Shown here piece after piece: positions 55,058-63,864 of a DNA stretch of 64,000 nucleotides. The notes under the pieces were generated by a model. That model saw only the letters and a program-made list of their open reading frames with translations, had not been told where the DNA came from and ran no database searches. The position numbers and the translations under genes were made by a program. The stretch is from Sinorhizobium americanum. Lineage in GTDB: Bacteria; Pseudomonadota; Alphaproteobacteria; Rhizobiales; Rhizobiaceae. The number at the start of each line of letters is the position of its first letter. The stretch's first letter is position 1. The stretch is taken from positions 56,496 through 120,495 of the forward strand of contig NZ_LNQC01000040.1 of NCBI RefSeq assembly GCF_001651855.1, in the 5' to 3' direction.

Positions 55058-56209
55058 ATGCCGGACGTAACCAGGGAAATGGTGCTTGAAAGGCTGCGGA
55101 GCGTGCGCGGCCCGGACATGGAGGGCAACATCGTCGACCTGGGTCTGGTCTCCGATGTGTTCATCTCCGACGGCAAGGCCTATTTTTCGATCACCGTGCC
55201 GGCGGACCGAGCGAAGGAGCTCGAGCCGATGCGCGCCGCTGCAGAACGGGTCGTCCGGGAGATGCCGGGCGTGAAGGCAGCCATGGTCGCGCTGACTGCC
55301 GACCGCAAGGCGGCGGCTCAGGCCGCCCCGGTACAGCGGCCGGCACCGCCCTCCGGGCACGCGCATGCTCCGCGGCCGCACGGCGGCCCGCCGGCGAAGG
55401 CAGGTATTCCGGGCGTCGGCGCCATCATTGCGGTTGCCTCCGGCAAAGGCGGCGTTGGCAAGTCTACGACCTCGGTAAATCTGGCCCTGGCGCTTAAGGC
55501 GAACGGTTTCAAAGTCGGGCTGCTCGACGCCGATATCTATGGTCCGTCGATGCCGCGCCTGCTGAAGATTTCCGGCCGGCCGCAGCAGATCGAGGGGCGG
55601 CTCATTCGGCCGATGGAGAATTACGGACTGCCGGTGATGTCGATGGGATTCCTCGTCGACGAGGAGGTCGCGATGATCTGGCGCGGACCGATGATCCAAT
55701 CCGCTCTCCTGCAGATGCTGCGTGAGGTGGCCTGGGGCGAACTCGACGTGCTCGTCGTCGATATGCCGCCCGGCACCGGCGATGCGCAGTTGACGATGGC
55801 CCAACAAGTGCCGCTCGCCGGCGCGGTCATCGTCTCGACGCCTCAGGATCTGGCGCTCGCCGATGCGCGCAAGGGGATCACCATGTTCCGCAAGGTCGAG
55901 GTGCCGGTGCTCGGAATCGTCGAGAACATGAGCTATTTCGTCGCTCCCGACACCGGAAAGCGCTACGACATTTTCGGCCATGGCGGCGCCCGCAAGGAGG
56001 CCGAGCGCATCGGCGTGCCCTTCCTCGGCGAAGTCCCGCTCACCATGGAAATCCGGGAAACTTCGGATGCAGGCACACCCTTGGTGGTGTCCGATCCTGG
56101 TGGCGAGGCGGCGCGGATTTATCGCAGCATCGCCGAGCGGGTCTGGGAACAGCTCTCGGCCGGGCAGGCGAATCAAAGCCGCGCAATGCCGAACATCGTC
56201 TTCGAATAG
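55058..56209 (+). CDS. mrp: Mrp/ApbC family iron-sulfur carrier ATPase
   Basis: 383 aa from ATG 55058 (GAAGAGGG upstream). The N-terminal DUF59/MIP18 domain (1-88: VLERLRSVRGPDMEGNIVDL) is followed by a Pro/His/Ala linker (HAHAPRPHGGPP) and the P-loop ATPase: deviant Walker A GKGGVGKS (129-136), DADIYGPSMPRLL, VVDMPPGTGDAQLT and STPQDLALADARK. The Cys pair of many ApbC proteins (CxxC near the C-terminus) is not evident: the matching region reads NMSYFVAPDTGKRYDIFG. It probably loads Fe-S clusters onto target proteins. Confidence 0.93.
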   Translation: MPDVTREMVLERLRSVRGPDMEGNIVDLGLVSDVFISDGKAYFSITVPADRAKELEPMRAAAERVVREMPGVKAAMVALTADRKAAAQAAPVQRPAPPSGHAHAPRPHGGPPAKAGIPGVGAIIAVASGKGGVGKSTTSVNLALALKANGFKVGLLDADIYGPSMPRLLKISGRPQQIEGRLIRPMENYGLPVMSMGFLVDEEVAMIWRGPMIQSALLQMLREVAWGELDVLVVDMPPGTGDAQLTMAQQVPLAGAVIVSTPQDLALADARKGITMFRKVEVPVLGIVENMSYFVAPDTGKRYDIFGHGGARKEAERIGVPFLGEVPLTMEIRETSDAGTPLVVSDPGGEAARIYRSIAERVWEQLSAGQANQSRAMPNIVFE

Positions 56210-56570
56210 CCTCGATGCGGCAACTTCGAGCCAGCCCCGTGATTTTCCTTCGCGGGAGCATACCGCTTACGGAAAATATAAAGTAGGGTCCGGCACCTTT
56301 CGAAACGAGACGTGACGTGCCGCCGAGGTCGGTATGCAGCAAAAAGCATTGATTTTACCCGAGCGTTGCGCCATATGGCTTGCCGCTCGCGCAAGAGGCA
56401 GGCGCTCACCGTCCCTCGCCGGAGATTTCGGCCCGGACGACAACCAAGGGGAGATGTCGTGGGGGCGGAAGTCTGCATCAGATGAATCGGCATTGTGGAA
56501 ATCCCGTGGCGGCTGATCGTTTCCATTCCTCATTCCTCGTCTCTGTCGGTCCCACTCAAAAGGCGGCTGC
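56210..56570. other. Intergenic region between mrp and the CorA-type gene
   Basis: 361 bases without a supported gene. An AT-rich patch (GGAAAATATAAAGTAGG, about 56271-56287) might hold a promoter. I see no strong hairpin or repeat. Confidence 0.45.
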
Positions 56571-57548
56571 ATGATCTCAGGCTATTGCGTCAATGGCGAA
56601 GCCGTCGCCCTTACGACGGCCGAACCCCCAGCCGCCCTGCGCCCGGAGATCGTCTGGATCGACCTCGTCGAACCCACCAGGGCCGAAGAACATATGATGG
56701 AGGGGCTGCTCGGAATTTCCATTCCGACGCGCGACGACCTCAAAGGCATAGAGCCGTCGAGCCGCCTTTATGTCGAAGGGGGCGCCGTCTTCATGACAGC
56801 CTCGCTGGTCTATCGCAGCGAAACCCAGATTCCCGGCTTGACGGATGTCGGCTTCGTCCTTTCCGGAGGCAGACTGGTGACGATCCGCTATGCCGAGCCG
56901 CGCGCCTTCGGCCTCTTCAAGGCGGGCTTGCATCGGATTCCCAACGGCTGCCGCAACGGCGTGGTGCTGCTGACCCGGCTGCTGGAAACGATCACCGACC
57001 GGACGTCGGAAATTCTCGAGCAGGCCGTCGTCAAGATCGATGACCTGTCGATCGAGGTGTTCGGCGACAGGGCTGCGGGCCGGCGCCGGCCGCCGCAATT
57101 TCTCGAAGCTCGCCTGCGCGATGTTGCGGGCCACCACAGGCTGGTTGCGAAGACGCGCGATAGCCTCGCTTCCCTGTCGCGGCTGCTCACCTTCCTCTAC
57201 ACCGTGCCGGAAGTGCAGGAGGACAAGGACAGCCGCGAGCTTTGCCGCTCGATCTCCAGGGATATTCAGTCGCTTTCCGAACACGCGGCCTTCATCTCGG
57301 GAAACATTACCTTTCTGCTCGATGCGTCGCTCGGTCTCATCAATGTAGAGCAGAATGCCATCATCAAGATCTTCTCGATCGCTTCGGTCGTCCTCCTGCC
57401 CCCGACGCTGGTTGCTTCGGTCTATGGCATGAACTTTCGCGTGATGCCTGAACTCGAATGGCAGTTCGGCTATCCCTGGGCGCTCGCGGCCATGGTGCTC
57501 TCGGCCGTGATCCCGTTTTTCTTCTTTCGCTGGAAAGGCTGGCTCTAA
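56571..57548 (+). CDS. CorA family divalent cation transporter
   Basis: 325 aa. A large cytoplasmic N-terminal domain, then two C-terminal membrane helices with the CorA signature YGMNF (G286-M287-N288). [20 protein letters not shown] and [21 protein letters not shown] form the long stalk helix. Residues between the helices ([15 protein letters not shown]) have an acidic loop. It is closest to the Mg2+/Co2+ or ZntB-type members; the ion cannot be fixed from sequence. kup starts 17 bp after the stop, so the two ion transport genes are probably cotranscribed. Confidence 0.9.
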   Translation: MISGYCVNGEAVALTTAEPPAALRPEIVWIDLVEPTRAEEHMMEGLLGISIPTRDDLKGIEPSSRLYVEGGAVFMTASLVYRSETQIPGLTDVGFVLSGGRLVTIRYAEPRAFGLFKAGLHRIPNGCRNGVVLLTRLLETITDRTSEILEQAVVKIDDLSIEVFGDRAAGRRRPPQFLEARLRDVAGHHRLVAKTRDSLASLSRLLTFLYTVPEVQEDKDSRELCRSISRDIQSLSEHAAFISGNITFLLDASLGLINVEQNAIIKIFSIASVVLLPPTLVASVYGMNFRVMPELEWQFGYPWALAAMVLSAVIPFFFFRWKGWL

Positions 57549-57565
57549 GGAGCCTGTTGGACACC

Positions 57566-59467
57566 ATGTCTCAGTCGTCTGCCCCTGCCGTACACGGATC
57601 CGAGAACATGCGCCGCCTGCTCGCGCTTGGGCTTGGCTCCATCGGCGTCGTCTATGGCGACATCGGCACGAGCCCGCTCTATGCCTTCCGCGAAGCGCTG
57701 CGCCCGGTCGCCCATGACGGCGTCACGGATGCGGAGATCATCGGCCTGATCTCGATGATGATCTGGTCGCTGACGATCATTGTGACGATCAAATATGTGC
57801 TCTTCCTGCTGCGGGCCGACAACCAGGGTGAGGGCGGCACCCTCTCGCTGCTCGCCCTTTTAATGAAGACGGCCAATGGCCACGCGCCGCTTTTGTTCTT
57901 CATGGGTGTCGCGGGAGCGGCGCTCTTCATCGGCGACGCGATGATCACGCCGGCGCTCTCGGTTCTCTCCGCCGTCGAGGGCCTGAAACTGGTGACGCCG
58001 GCGCTTTCGGACTATGTCGTTCCCATTGCCGTGGTCATTCTGCTGCTTCTTTTCGCCGTACAGTCGAAGGGCACAGCGGCCGTCTCGAATTTCTTCGGGC
58101 CGATCACGCTCGTCTGGTTCCTTGTCATGGGCGGGATCGGCCTCGTGCACATTGCCGACGATCTGTCGATCTTTGCGGCCTTCAATCCATTCTATGCTGT
58201 AACGTTCTTGCTCAACGAAGGCTATATCGGCGTCATTGTGCTGGGCGCCGTGTTCCTGACGGTGACGGGAGCGGAAGCGCTATACGCCGATCTCGGCCAT
58301 TTCGGCCGTCGGCCGATCCAATGGGCGTGGTTCACCATTGTTTTTCCGGCATTGACCCTGAACTATCTCGGCCAGGGCGCCTTCGTGCTCGAGCATCCGG
58401 ATGCCATGTCCGACCCGTTCTTCCTGATGTTCCCGAAATGGGCGCTGCTTCCCGTCGTCGTTCTTGCGACGGCGGCGACCATCATCGCCAGCCAGGCGGT
58501 GATCACCGGCGCCTTCTCGCTGACGCGGCAGGCGATCCATCTCGGTTTCCTGCCGCGCATGGCGATTTTCCATACGTCCGAAACCCATACCGGCCAGATC
58601 TATTTGCCCAACGTCAACACGCTGCTGATGTTCGGCGTCATGGCACTCGTATTCGTCTTCGGCTCCTCGGAGTCGCTTGCGACCGCCTACGGGATTTCCG
58701 TTACCGGCGCCATGGTCGTGACGACGATGCTCGCCTTCGAGTTCCTGCGTGCGCGCTGGAATTGGTCTGGCTGGTGGGCCGCCGCCGCTTTGCTGCCGCT
58801 CCTCACGCTGGAACTCGTCTTCCTCGGCGCGAACATGCTGAAGATCCATGACGGCGGCTATGTGCCGATCCTGATCGCGGCGACCTTCATCATCGTCATG
58901 TGGACCTGGAAGCGCGGCACGGAGATCCTCCACAACAAGACCCGCCATATCGACATTCCGCTGGCGAGCTTCATCAAATCGATCGAACGCAAGAGCGAAC
59001 ACGGGCCGGTCGCCGTTCCGGGCACGGCGATCTTCCTGACGAGCGACCCGGATGCGACGCCCGCCGCCCTCCTGCACAACATCAAGCATAATCACGTCCT
59101 ACACCAGCAGAACTTCATCCTGACGATCCGCACCGCCAACACTCCGAAGGTGCCCAAGGAAGAGCGCGTCAGCGTCCTGCCGCTGTCGGAACGCTTCACC
59201 CAGCTCGAGATGAGATTCGGCTACATGGAAACGCAGAACGTTTCCCAGGCGCTCGGCCTGTTTCGCAAGTCCGGCCTGAAGTTCGACATCATGTCGACCT
59301 CATTCTATCTCGGCCGCCGCAAGCTCGTGCCCGACGCTCAGTCCGGCATGCCGCACTGGCAGGATCGCCTCTTCATCGCGCTCGCAAACGCCGCAATCGA
59401 TCCTTCCGACTATTTCCGCCTGCCGACCAACCGCGTCGTCGAACTTGGCTCGCACGTGATCATCTGA
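57566..59467 (+). CDS. kup: Low-affinity potassium uptake protein Kup
   Basis: 633 aa from ATG 57566. About 12 membrane helices followed by a cytoplasmic C-terminal domain. Family blocks: [89 protein letters not shown] and GSVIRTAN-like [14 protein letters not shown]. It imports K+ with protons. An in-frame start at 57458 would overlap the CorA gene and is rejected. A two-part hairpin follows the stop. Confidence 0.95.
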   Translation: MSQSSAPAVHGSENMRRLLALGLGSIGVVYGDIGTSPLYAFREALRPVAHDGVTDAEIIGLISMMIWSLTIIVTIKYVLFLLRADNQGEGGTLSLLALLMKTANGHAPLLFFMGVAGAALFIGDAMITPALSVLSAVEGLKLVTPALSDYVVPIAVVILLLLFAVQSKGTAAVSNFFGPITLVWFLVMGGIGLVHIADDLSIFAAFNPFYAVTFLLNEGYIGVIVLGAVFLTVTGAEALYADLGHFGRRPIQWAWFTIVFPALTLNYLGQGAFVLEHPDAMSDPFFLMFPKWALLPVVVLATAATIIASQAVITGAFSLTRQAIHLGFLPRMAIFHTSETHTGQIYLPNVNTLLMFGVMALVFVFGSSESLATAYGISVTGAMVVTTMLAFEFLRARWNWSGWWAAAALLPLLTLELVFLGANMLKIHDGGYVPILIAATFIIVMWTWKRGTEILHNKTRHIDIPLASFIKSIERKSEHGPVAVPGTAIFLTSDPDATPAALLHNIKHNHVLHQQNFILTIRTANTPKVPKEERVSVLPLSERFTQLEMRFGYMETQNVSQALGLFRKSGLKFDIMSTSFYLGRRKLVPDAQSGMPHWQDRLFIALANAAIDPSDYFRLPTNRVVELGSHVII

Positions 59468-59490
59468 CGAGCCTTCGTTCGACGCGCCGA

Positions 59491-59515
59491 CATTAACCAA
59501 ACATCAAGGTTAATG
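59491..59515 (+). promoter_or_regulatory. Perfect 8-bp palindrome CATTAACC-N9-GGTTAATG
   Basis: The arms are at 59491-59498 and 59508-59515, 24 bp after the kup stop and about 150 bp upstream of the cell-wall hydrolase gene. Each arm contains TTAACC, the half-site of the alphaproteobacterial cell-cycle regulator CtrA, though the spacing is not the standard TTAA-N7-TTAA. It may be an operator of the hydrolase gene. Confidence 0.45.
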
Positions 59516-59536
59516 CTTCATTTTCGAGGCTCGAAC

Positions 59537-59568
59537 GAAGCGACCCCGGACAACCGTCCGGACGCTTC
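59537..59568 (+). terminator. Hairpin after kup
   Basis: GAAGCG (59537-59542) and CCGGAC (59546-59551) pair with GTCCGG (59556-59561) and CGCTTC (59563-59568) across a 4-nt loop, with a small internal loop: 12 bp in total. It is a likely transcript end or barrier before the hydrolase gene. Confidence 0.5.
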
Positions 59569-59663
59569 AAGATCTTAGCGTCCCTGCATGGCATCTTCAG
59601 GCCGGCCCAAACCAGAGCCGGCTTGCGAGAACGCGTGCGCGAGTAAGAGTTGTGTGGAGCGGT

Positions 59664-60845
59664 ATGATGCGTAGGAGTAAGCAGTCGCGTCGCAAGTTTC
59701 GCCTGTCCTTCTCGGCCTGGCGCGCCCCGGCCATCATCGGCCTCGCCATTTTCCTCGGCTTTCCGTCGGTCGCTGCCTATTCCGATCTCGCCACATTTCT
59801 CTCCGGCATCAACCGAGGCGGGGAGCGTTGGCGCATGTATCTCACCCGGTCGCCGGCCGGATCGGTTCACGACGTCGACATGGTGTTTGCCGATCCGATC
59901 ACGACCGGAGGGCTCGACGGCGGCGCCGGCATGACGCTTTCCGATGGCAGACGCGTCGCCCTGACGGCCGAATCGAAGCATCAAGGGGGAACTCCCGATG
60001 AGGACCGCGTCACCCGCAAGCTGAAGAAGGGCCGCATCGTCGCTGTCACGCCGGTAACGCCGCCAAAGGACTTCAGCGCCGGCTCGATCCTCAAGCGCAC
60101 GAGCTTCCTGATGGAGCCCGATTTCGACGGGGCGGAGAAGATGGCTTTCGCCAAGCCGAATATCAAAGGCAAGGAGATCGAGATCGCCACTGCCTTCTAC
60201 CGCAGGAAGCCGCCGCGGCCGGACCCGGGCGTTTCGCCCATGCTTGCCAAACTCGTGACCAACCGCGACGCCGACGTCCTCGCCACTGCCTACGTCCGGC
60301 CGGAGCCGGACTATGCGCGCGAATCCCCTTTCGATTCGATCCTTCGCGAAGACAAGAACGGCGGACGTTTCATTCCGGACATCTCCCCCGACGATCATGC
60401 CTGGGCAGCGACGGCGTTGCCGGCGACGGTGTTCAGCAAGGAGGAGCAGACCTGCCTTGCCGAAGGCATCTATTTCGAGGCACGCAGCGAATCGGTGAAG
60501 GGCCAGGCGGCGGTTGCCCAGGTGATTCTCAACCGGGTGCGCAATCCGACCTACCCGAAGACGATTTGCGGCGTCGTTTATCAGAACAAGGCCTGGCGCA
60601 ATCGCTGCCAGTTCTCCTTTGCCTGCGACATGATCCGTGACCTCATCTATTCGCGTTCGCATTGGAAGACCGCGAAGGAGGTTGCGATGGCGGTCACCGC
60701 CGGAAAGATCTGGCTCCCGGAAGTCGGCTCTGCGACGCACTACCATGCCACCTATGTGAAGCCCGCCTGGGCGAAGACCATGAAGCGAGTCGGGCAGATC
60801 GGCCTGCACATCTTTTATCGAACCTATGGCGGCGGCTGGAGTTGA
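59664..60845 (+). CDS. SleB-type cell-wall hydrolase, membrane-anchored
   Basis: 393 aa from ATG 59664 (TGGAGCGG upstream; GTG 59652 also in frame). A basic N-terminus and one hydrophobic segment (about 21-40: APAIIGLAIFLGFPSVAAY) anchor or export it. The middle 200 residues are low in motifs. The C-terminal Hydrolase_2 (SleB/CwlJ) domain starts near residue 268 (EEQTCLAEGIYFEARSES) with the catalytic Glu, then VAQVILNRVRNPTYPKTICG and QFSFACD. It is probably a lytic enzyme cutting peptidoglycan. Upstream lies a CtrA-like palindrome. Confidence 0.9.
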   Translation: MMRRSKQSRRKFRLSFSAWRAPAIIGLAIFLGFPSVAAYSDLATFLSGINRGGERWRMYLTRSPAGSVHDVDMVFADPITTGGLDGGAGMTLSDGRRVALTAESKHQGGTPDEDRVTRKLKKGRIVAVTPVTPPKDFSAGSILKRTSFLMEPDFDGAEKMAFAKPNIKGKEIEIATAFYRRKPPRPDPGVSPMLAKLVTNRDADVLATAYVRPEPDYARESPFDSILREDKNGGRFIPDISPDDHAWAATALPATVFSKEEQTCLAEGIYFEARSESVKGQAAVAQVILNRVRNPTYPKTICGVVYQNKAWRNRCQFSFACDMIRDLIYSRSHWKTAKEVAMAVTAGKIWLPEVGSATHYHATYVKPAWAKTMKRVGQIGLHIFYRTYGGGWS

Positions 60846-60995
60846 TCGGCGGCAGGATTCCGCACAACTCCCGCCTGCATCGCGAACACAAGCTCCGACA
60901 AGCCAGGACGATTTCCGGTGCAGCATTGTCGCAGGTGTCGCAAAATTCCATTAAGTATTTGAAATTAAACGTGAATATTGTCCACGCTCAATACC

Positions 60996-61018
60996 CCCGC
61001 ATGCCTTGACTATGCGGG
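60996..61018 (+). promoter_or_regulatory. Inverted repeat overlapping the atp promoter -35
   Basis: CCCGCAT (60996-61002), a 9-base spacer and ATGCGGG (61012-61018) form a perfect 7-bp dyad. The spacer contains the TTGACT -35 element of the atp operon promoter, so a protein bound here could compete with RNA polymerase. Confidence 0.45.
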
Positions 61019-61034
61019 TGCCTAAAACTATGTT
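61006..61034 (+). promoter_or_regulatory. atp (F0) operon promoter
   Basis: TTGACT (61006-61011), exactly 17 bases, and TATGTT (61029-61034) match a sigma-70 promoter, about 99 bp upstream of the atpI GTG. It is the best promoter match in the 287-bp gap before the operon. Confidence 0.6.
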
Positions 61035-61132
61035 GCGCGCGACTTCAAATGGGGCCGAACCGTGGCTTGAGCACCGGCCGTTTGTATGACCGAGATCGCG
61101 TTCGACCGCGTGGGGCTGCAAAGGGGAGCCAT

Positions 61133-61492
61133 GTGACGGAGAAGCCGGAAGAAAGTCTGGAAGCGCGGCTGAAGCGCCTTGGCGAGGACATCGCGTCGAA
61201 GCGCGTGGATGTTTCGGATGAGGCGGAGGTTCGAAGCGCGGAGAGCCGCAAGGGCTACGCAGCAGCGATGAAGCTCTCGAGCGAGTTCATCGCCGGCATC
61301 GTGGTCGGGGCGTTCCTGGGCTATCTTTTGGACCATTTTGCGGGTACAGGGCCGTGGGGCATGATCGTCCTCCTGCTTCTCGGTTTCTGTGCCGGTGTTT
61401 TGAATGTGCTGCGTTCTGCCGGTCTGGTGGCGACACCCGACCAGCGCGGAGGTGGTTCTGGGAATAGCAAGAAGGACGGTGACGGCGCCTGA
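61133..61492 (+). CDS. atpI: ATP synthase protein I (AtpI)
   Basis: 119 aa from GTG 61133 with AAGGGGAG 5 bp upstream. A charged N-terminus (about 1-45) precedes two membrane helices ([18 protein letters not shown] and [18 protein letters not shown]), then a polar Gly-rich tail. This is the alphaproteobacterial AtpI layout. AtpI helps c-ring assembly or Mg2+ entry. It is the first gene of the F0 operon; its stop codon sits in the loop of a perfect 9-bp hairpin. Confidence 0.9.
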   Translation: MTEKPEESLEARLKRLGEDIASKRVDVSDEAEVRSAESRKGYAAAMKLSSEFIAGIVVGAFLGYLLDHFAGTGPWGMIVLLLLGFCAGVLNVLRSAGLVATPDQRGGGSGNSKKDGDGA

Positions 61493-61501
61493 GGCGCCGT
61501 C
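61481..61501 (+). other. Perfect hairpin with the atpI stop codon as its loop
   Basis: GACGGCGCC (61481-61489), loop TGA (61490-61492) and GGCGCCGTC (61493-61501) form a 9-bp stem whose 3-nt loop is the atpI stop codon. No U tract follows. It may set the ratio of AtpI to the F0 subunits through termination, pausing or RNA processing. Confidence 0.6.
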
Positions 61502-61551
61502 CGGAAAACACGGTTTCCGCTTGCGGGCGGGCAGAACGAAAGAGAAGCGCG

Positions 61552-62304
61552 GTGTCAAACGATCCGACCCACCAGTTCCTGATCAACAAGATTGTCCCGA
61601 TCGAGATTGGCGGAATTGACTTTTCCTTCACCAATGCGTCGCTGTTCATGGTGGCGACCGTCGGTGCTGCCGCGGGCTTTCTCTACCTGACGACTTCTCA
61701 GCGCGGAGTCATCCCGACGCGCATGCAGTCGGTCTCTGAACTGTCCTACGAGTTCATCGCCTCGATGCTTCGCGAAGGGGCGGGCAGCCATGGGATGAAG
61801 TTCTTCCCGATGGTCTTCTCGCTGTTCATGTTCATTCTGACGGCGAACCTGCTCGGCATGTTCCCGTATTTCTTCACCGTCACCAGCCAGATCATCGTGA
61901 CCTTCGCTCTCGCCGTCTTCGTGATCGGCACGGTCCTCCTCTACGGCTTCTACAAGCACGGCCTTGGCTTCCTGAAGCTTTTCGTGCCGCATGGCGTGCC
62001 GGGCGCGCTGCTGCCGCTGGTGGTGTCGATCGAAGTCATCTCGTTCCTTTCCCGTCCCATCAGCCTCTCGGTCCGTCTCTTCGCCAACATGCTGGCCGGC
62101 CATATCACGCTGAAGGTCTTCGCAGGTTTCGTCGCCTCGCTCAGCGCCTTTGGTGCGCTCGGTGTTGGTGGCGCGATCCTGCCGCTCATCATGACCGTCG
62201 CTCTCACCGGTCTTGAGTTCCTCGTCGCCTTCCTCCAGGCCTATGTCTTTGCGGTACTGACCTGCATGTACCTCAACGACGCTGTCCACCCGGGAAGCCA
62301 CTAA
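61552..62304 (+). CDS. atpB: ATP synthase F0 subunit a
   Basis: 250 aa from GTG 61552 (AGAGAAG upstream). It is the membrane proton-channel subunit with about six helices. The conserved Arg of the channel is in [14 protein letters not shown]; other blocks are [20 protein letters not shown] and [21 protein letters not shown]. It lies 60 bp after atpI and 85 bp before atpE in the usual F0 order. Confidence 0.97.
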   Translation: MSNDPTHQFLINKIVPIEIGGIDFSFTNASLFMVATVGAAAGFLYLTTSQRGVIPTRMQSVSELSYEFIASMLREGAGSHGMKFFPMVFSLFMFILTANLLGMFPYFFTVTSQIIVTFALAVFVIGTVLLYGFYKHGLGFLKLFVPHGVPGALLPLVVSIEVISFLSRPISLSVRLFANMLAGHITLKVFAGFVASLSAFGALGVGGAILPLIMTVALTGLEFLVAFLQAYVFAVLTCMYLNDAVHPGSH

Positions 62305-62388
62305 GGAATAACAGTCGCTCGCTTCCGGTCGGCTTCAGCCGCCGGGGGCGCAAATCCTAAGCCGCAACACCATTCGAAGGAGTCAATC

Positions 62389-62616
62389 ATGGACGCGGAA
62401 GCAGCAAAGTTCTTGGGTGCAGGTCTTGCATGCCTTGGTATGGCCGGCACGGCTCTCGGCCTCGGCAACATCTTCGGCAACTATCTGGCCGGCGCTCTGC
62501 GCAATCCGTCGGCTGCTGACGGCCAGTTCGGCCGCCTCGTATTCGGCTTCGCCGTTACGGAAGCTCTGGGCATCTTCTCGCTGCTCGTAGCCCTGCTCCT
62601 CCTCTTCGCCGTCTAA
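62389..62616 (+). CDS. atpE: ATP synthase F0 subunit c
   Basis: 75 aa, two helices. The N-terminal helix is Gly/Ala-rich ([19 protein letters not shown]); the polar loop ALRNPSA follows; the second helix carries the proton-binding Glu in [17 protein letters not shown]. It forms the rotating c-ring. Its start has GAAGGA upstream. A strong hairpin lies just after its stop, as expected for the most highly made subunit. Confidence 0.97.
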   Translation: MDAEAAKFLGAGLACLGMAGTALGLGNIFGNYLAGALRNPSAADGQFGRLVFGFAVTEALGIFSLLVALLLLFAV

Positions 62617-62631
62617 TAACGGCCGAAGTTC

Positions 62632-62659
62632 CGGCCGCGATCCCTCGGGTTCGCGGCCG
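62632..62659 (+). other. Intercistronic hairpin after atpE
   Basis: CGGCCGCGA (62632-62640), a 10-nt loop and TCGCGGCCG (62651-62659) form a perfect 9-bp stem between atpE and the b' gene. It could stabilise the upstream atpE mRNA end, fitting the high copy number of subunit c. Confidence 0.6.
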
Positions 62660-62691
62660 CGCATATCTTTAAGTGCACCTTGGAGGTGAGC

Positions 62692-63309
62692 ATGTTTGTG
62701 ACCGCGGCCTATGCCCAGCAGTCAACCACCACTGAAGGCGCCGAAGCACACGATGCCCCTGCGGCCGGTGAGGTGCACACCGAAACGGGTGTGGCCCACG
62801 AAGGCGAGCATGGTTCCGGCGTGTTCCCGCCCTTCGATTCAAACCATTTCGCTTCGCAGCTGCTCTGGCTGGCGATCACCTTCGGGCTTTTCTATCTCCT
62901 GATGTCGAAGGTCATCATTCCGCGCATCGGCGGGATTCTCGAAAAGCGCCATGACCGCATTGCCCAGGATCTCGACGAAGCCACCCGCCTGAAGGGCGAG
63001 GCCGATGCCGCGATCGCTTCGTACGAGCAGGAATTGGCGAATGCCAAGGCTAAGGGTCACTCGATTGCCGACACGGCCCGCGAAGAGGCCAAGAGCAAGG
63101 CCAATGCGGACCGCGCCGCCGTCGAGGCCGAGCTTGCAAAGAAGATCACCGCTGCCGAAGCGCGCATCGCCGAGATCAAGTCCAAGGCGCTTGCCGATGT
63201 CGGTGCTATCGCCGAGGAGACGGCCACGGCCGTCGTCAAACAATTGATTGGCGGCAACGTCACGAAGACCGAGATCGCTGCGGCGGTCAAGGCGTCGGCC
63301 GACAACTGA
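62692..63309 (+). CDS. atpG: ATP synthase F0 subunit b' (second b-type subunit)
   Basis: 205 aa from ATG 62692 (TGGAGGTGA upstream). An acidic, His/Glu-rich N-terminal extension (about 1-45) is followed by one membrane helix ([19 protein letters not shown]) and a long Ala/Lys/Glu coiled coil (about 85-195). This is the alphaproteobacterial b' subunit, which forms the stator with b. The name atpG is used for b' in many rhizobial annotations (also atpF2); it is not the F1 gamma subunit. It starts 75 bp after atpE. Confidence 0.92.
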   Translation: MFVTAAYAQQSTTTEGAEAHDAPAAGEVHTETGVAHEGEHGSGVFPPFDSNHFASQLLWLAITFGLFYLLMSKVIIPRIGGILEKRHDRIAQDLDEATRLKGEADAAIASYEQELANAKAKGHSIADTAREEAKSKANADRAAVEAELAKKITAAEARIAEIKSKALADVGAIAEETATAVVKQLIGGNVTKTEIAAAVKASADN

Positions 63310-63322
63310 GGGGCAGAGAACA

Positions 63323-63808
63323 ATGGCACTTGATGCGACTTTCTACGCCCTCGTCGGCCTGATCCTCTTCTTCGCTCTCATCGCCTATCTCAAGGTTCCG
63401 GGCAAGATCGCCGAAGCGCTCGATGCCCGTGCCGACAAGATCGGCAACGAACTGGCGGAAGCCAAGCGCCTGCGCGAGGAGGCCCAGAGCCTGGTTGCCG
63501 AATACCAGCGCAAGCGCAAGGATGCCGAGGCGGAAGCCGCCAGCATCGTCGCTGCCGCCCAGCGCGAGGCCGAGATGCTGACGGCGGAAGCCAGGCAGAA
63601 GACCGAGGACTACGTCACCCGCCGTACGGCCCTTTCCGAACAGAAGATCAAGCAGGCCGAAAGCGACGCAATCAACGCGGTTCGCGCGGCAGCCGTCGAT
63701 CTCGCGATCAGCGCGGCCGAGAAAGTGCTTGCGACGAAGACGGACGCCAGCGCTCAGGACGCCCTCTTCCAGAAGGCGCTCGGCGAGGTCAAGGGACGTC
63801 TGAACTAA
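63323..63808 (+). CDS. atpF: ATP synthase F0 subunit b
   Basis: 161 aa from ATG 63323 with GGGGCAGAGA upstream. One N-terminal helix (YALVGLILFFALIAYLKVP) and a long coiled coil (about 30-150) rich in Ala, Glu, Lys and Arg. It is the second stator subunit, 13 bp after b'. It is the last gene of the operon and is followed by a terminator. F1 genes are encoded elsewhere, as usual in rhizobia. Confidence 0.95.
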   Translation: MALDATFYALVGLILFFALIAYLKVPGKIAEALDARADKIGNELAEAKRLREEAQSLVAEYQRKRKDAEAEAASIVAAAQREAEMLTAEARQKTEDYVTRRTALSEQKIKQAESDAINAVRAAAVDLAISAAEKVLATKTDASAQDALFQKALGEVKGRLN

Positions 63809-63832
63809 GCTTCAGCTACTCTTCGCGATTTT

Positions 63833-63864
63833 GAGAGCCCTGCTTCGGCGGGGCTTCTCTTTTT
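63833..63864 (+). terminator. Terminator of the F0 operon
   Basis: AGAGCCCTGC (63833-63842), loop TTCG and GCGGGGCTTCT pair as a GC-rich stem with a G-U pair and a stable UUCG-type tetraloop, followed by CTTTTTGG. It begins 24 bp after the atpF stop. It is the clearest intrinsic terminator in the window. Confidence 0.8.

Noticed and set aside
57458..57565. N-terminal extension of kup overlapping the CorA-type gene
   Set aside because: It lies out of frame inside the last CorA codons; the Kup family begins shortly before the [11 protein letters not shown] block.
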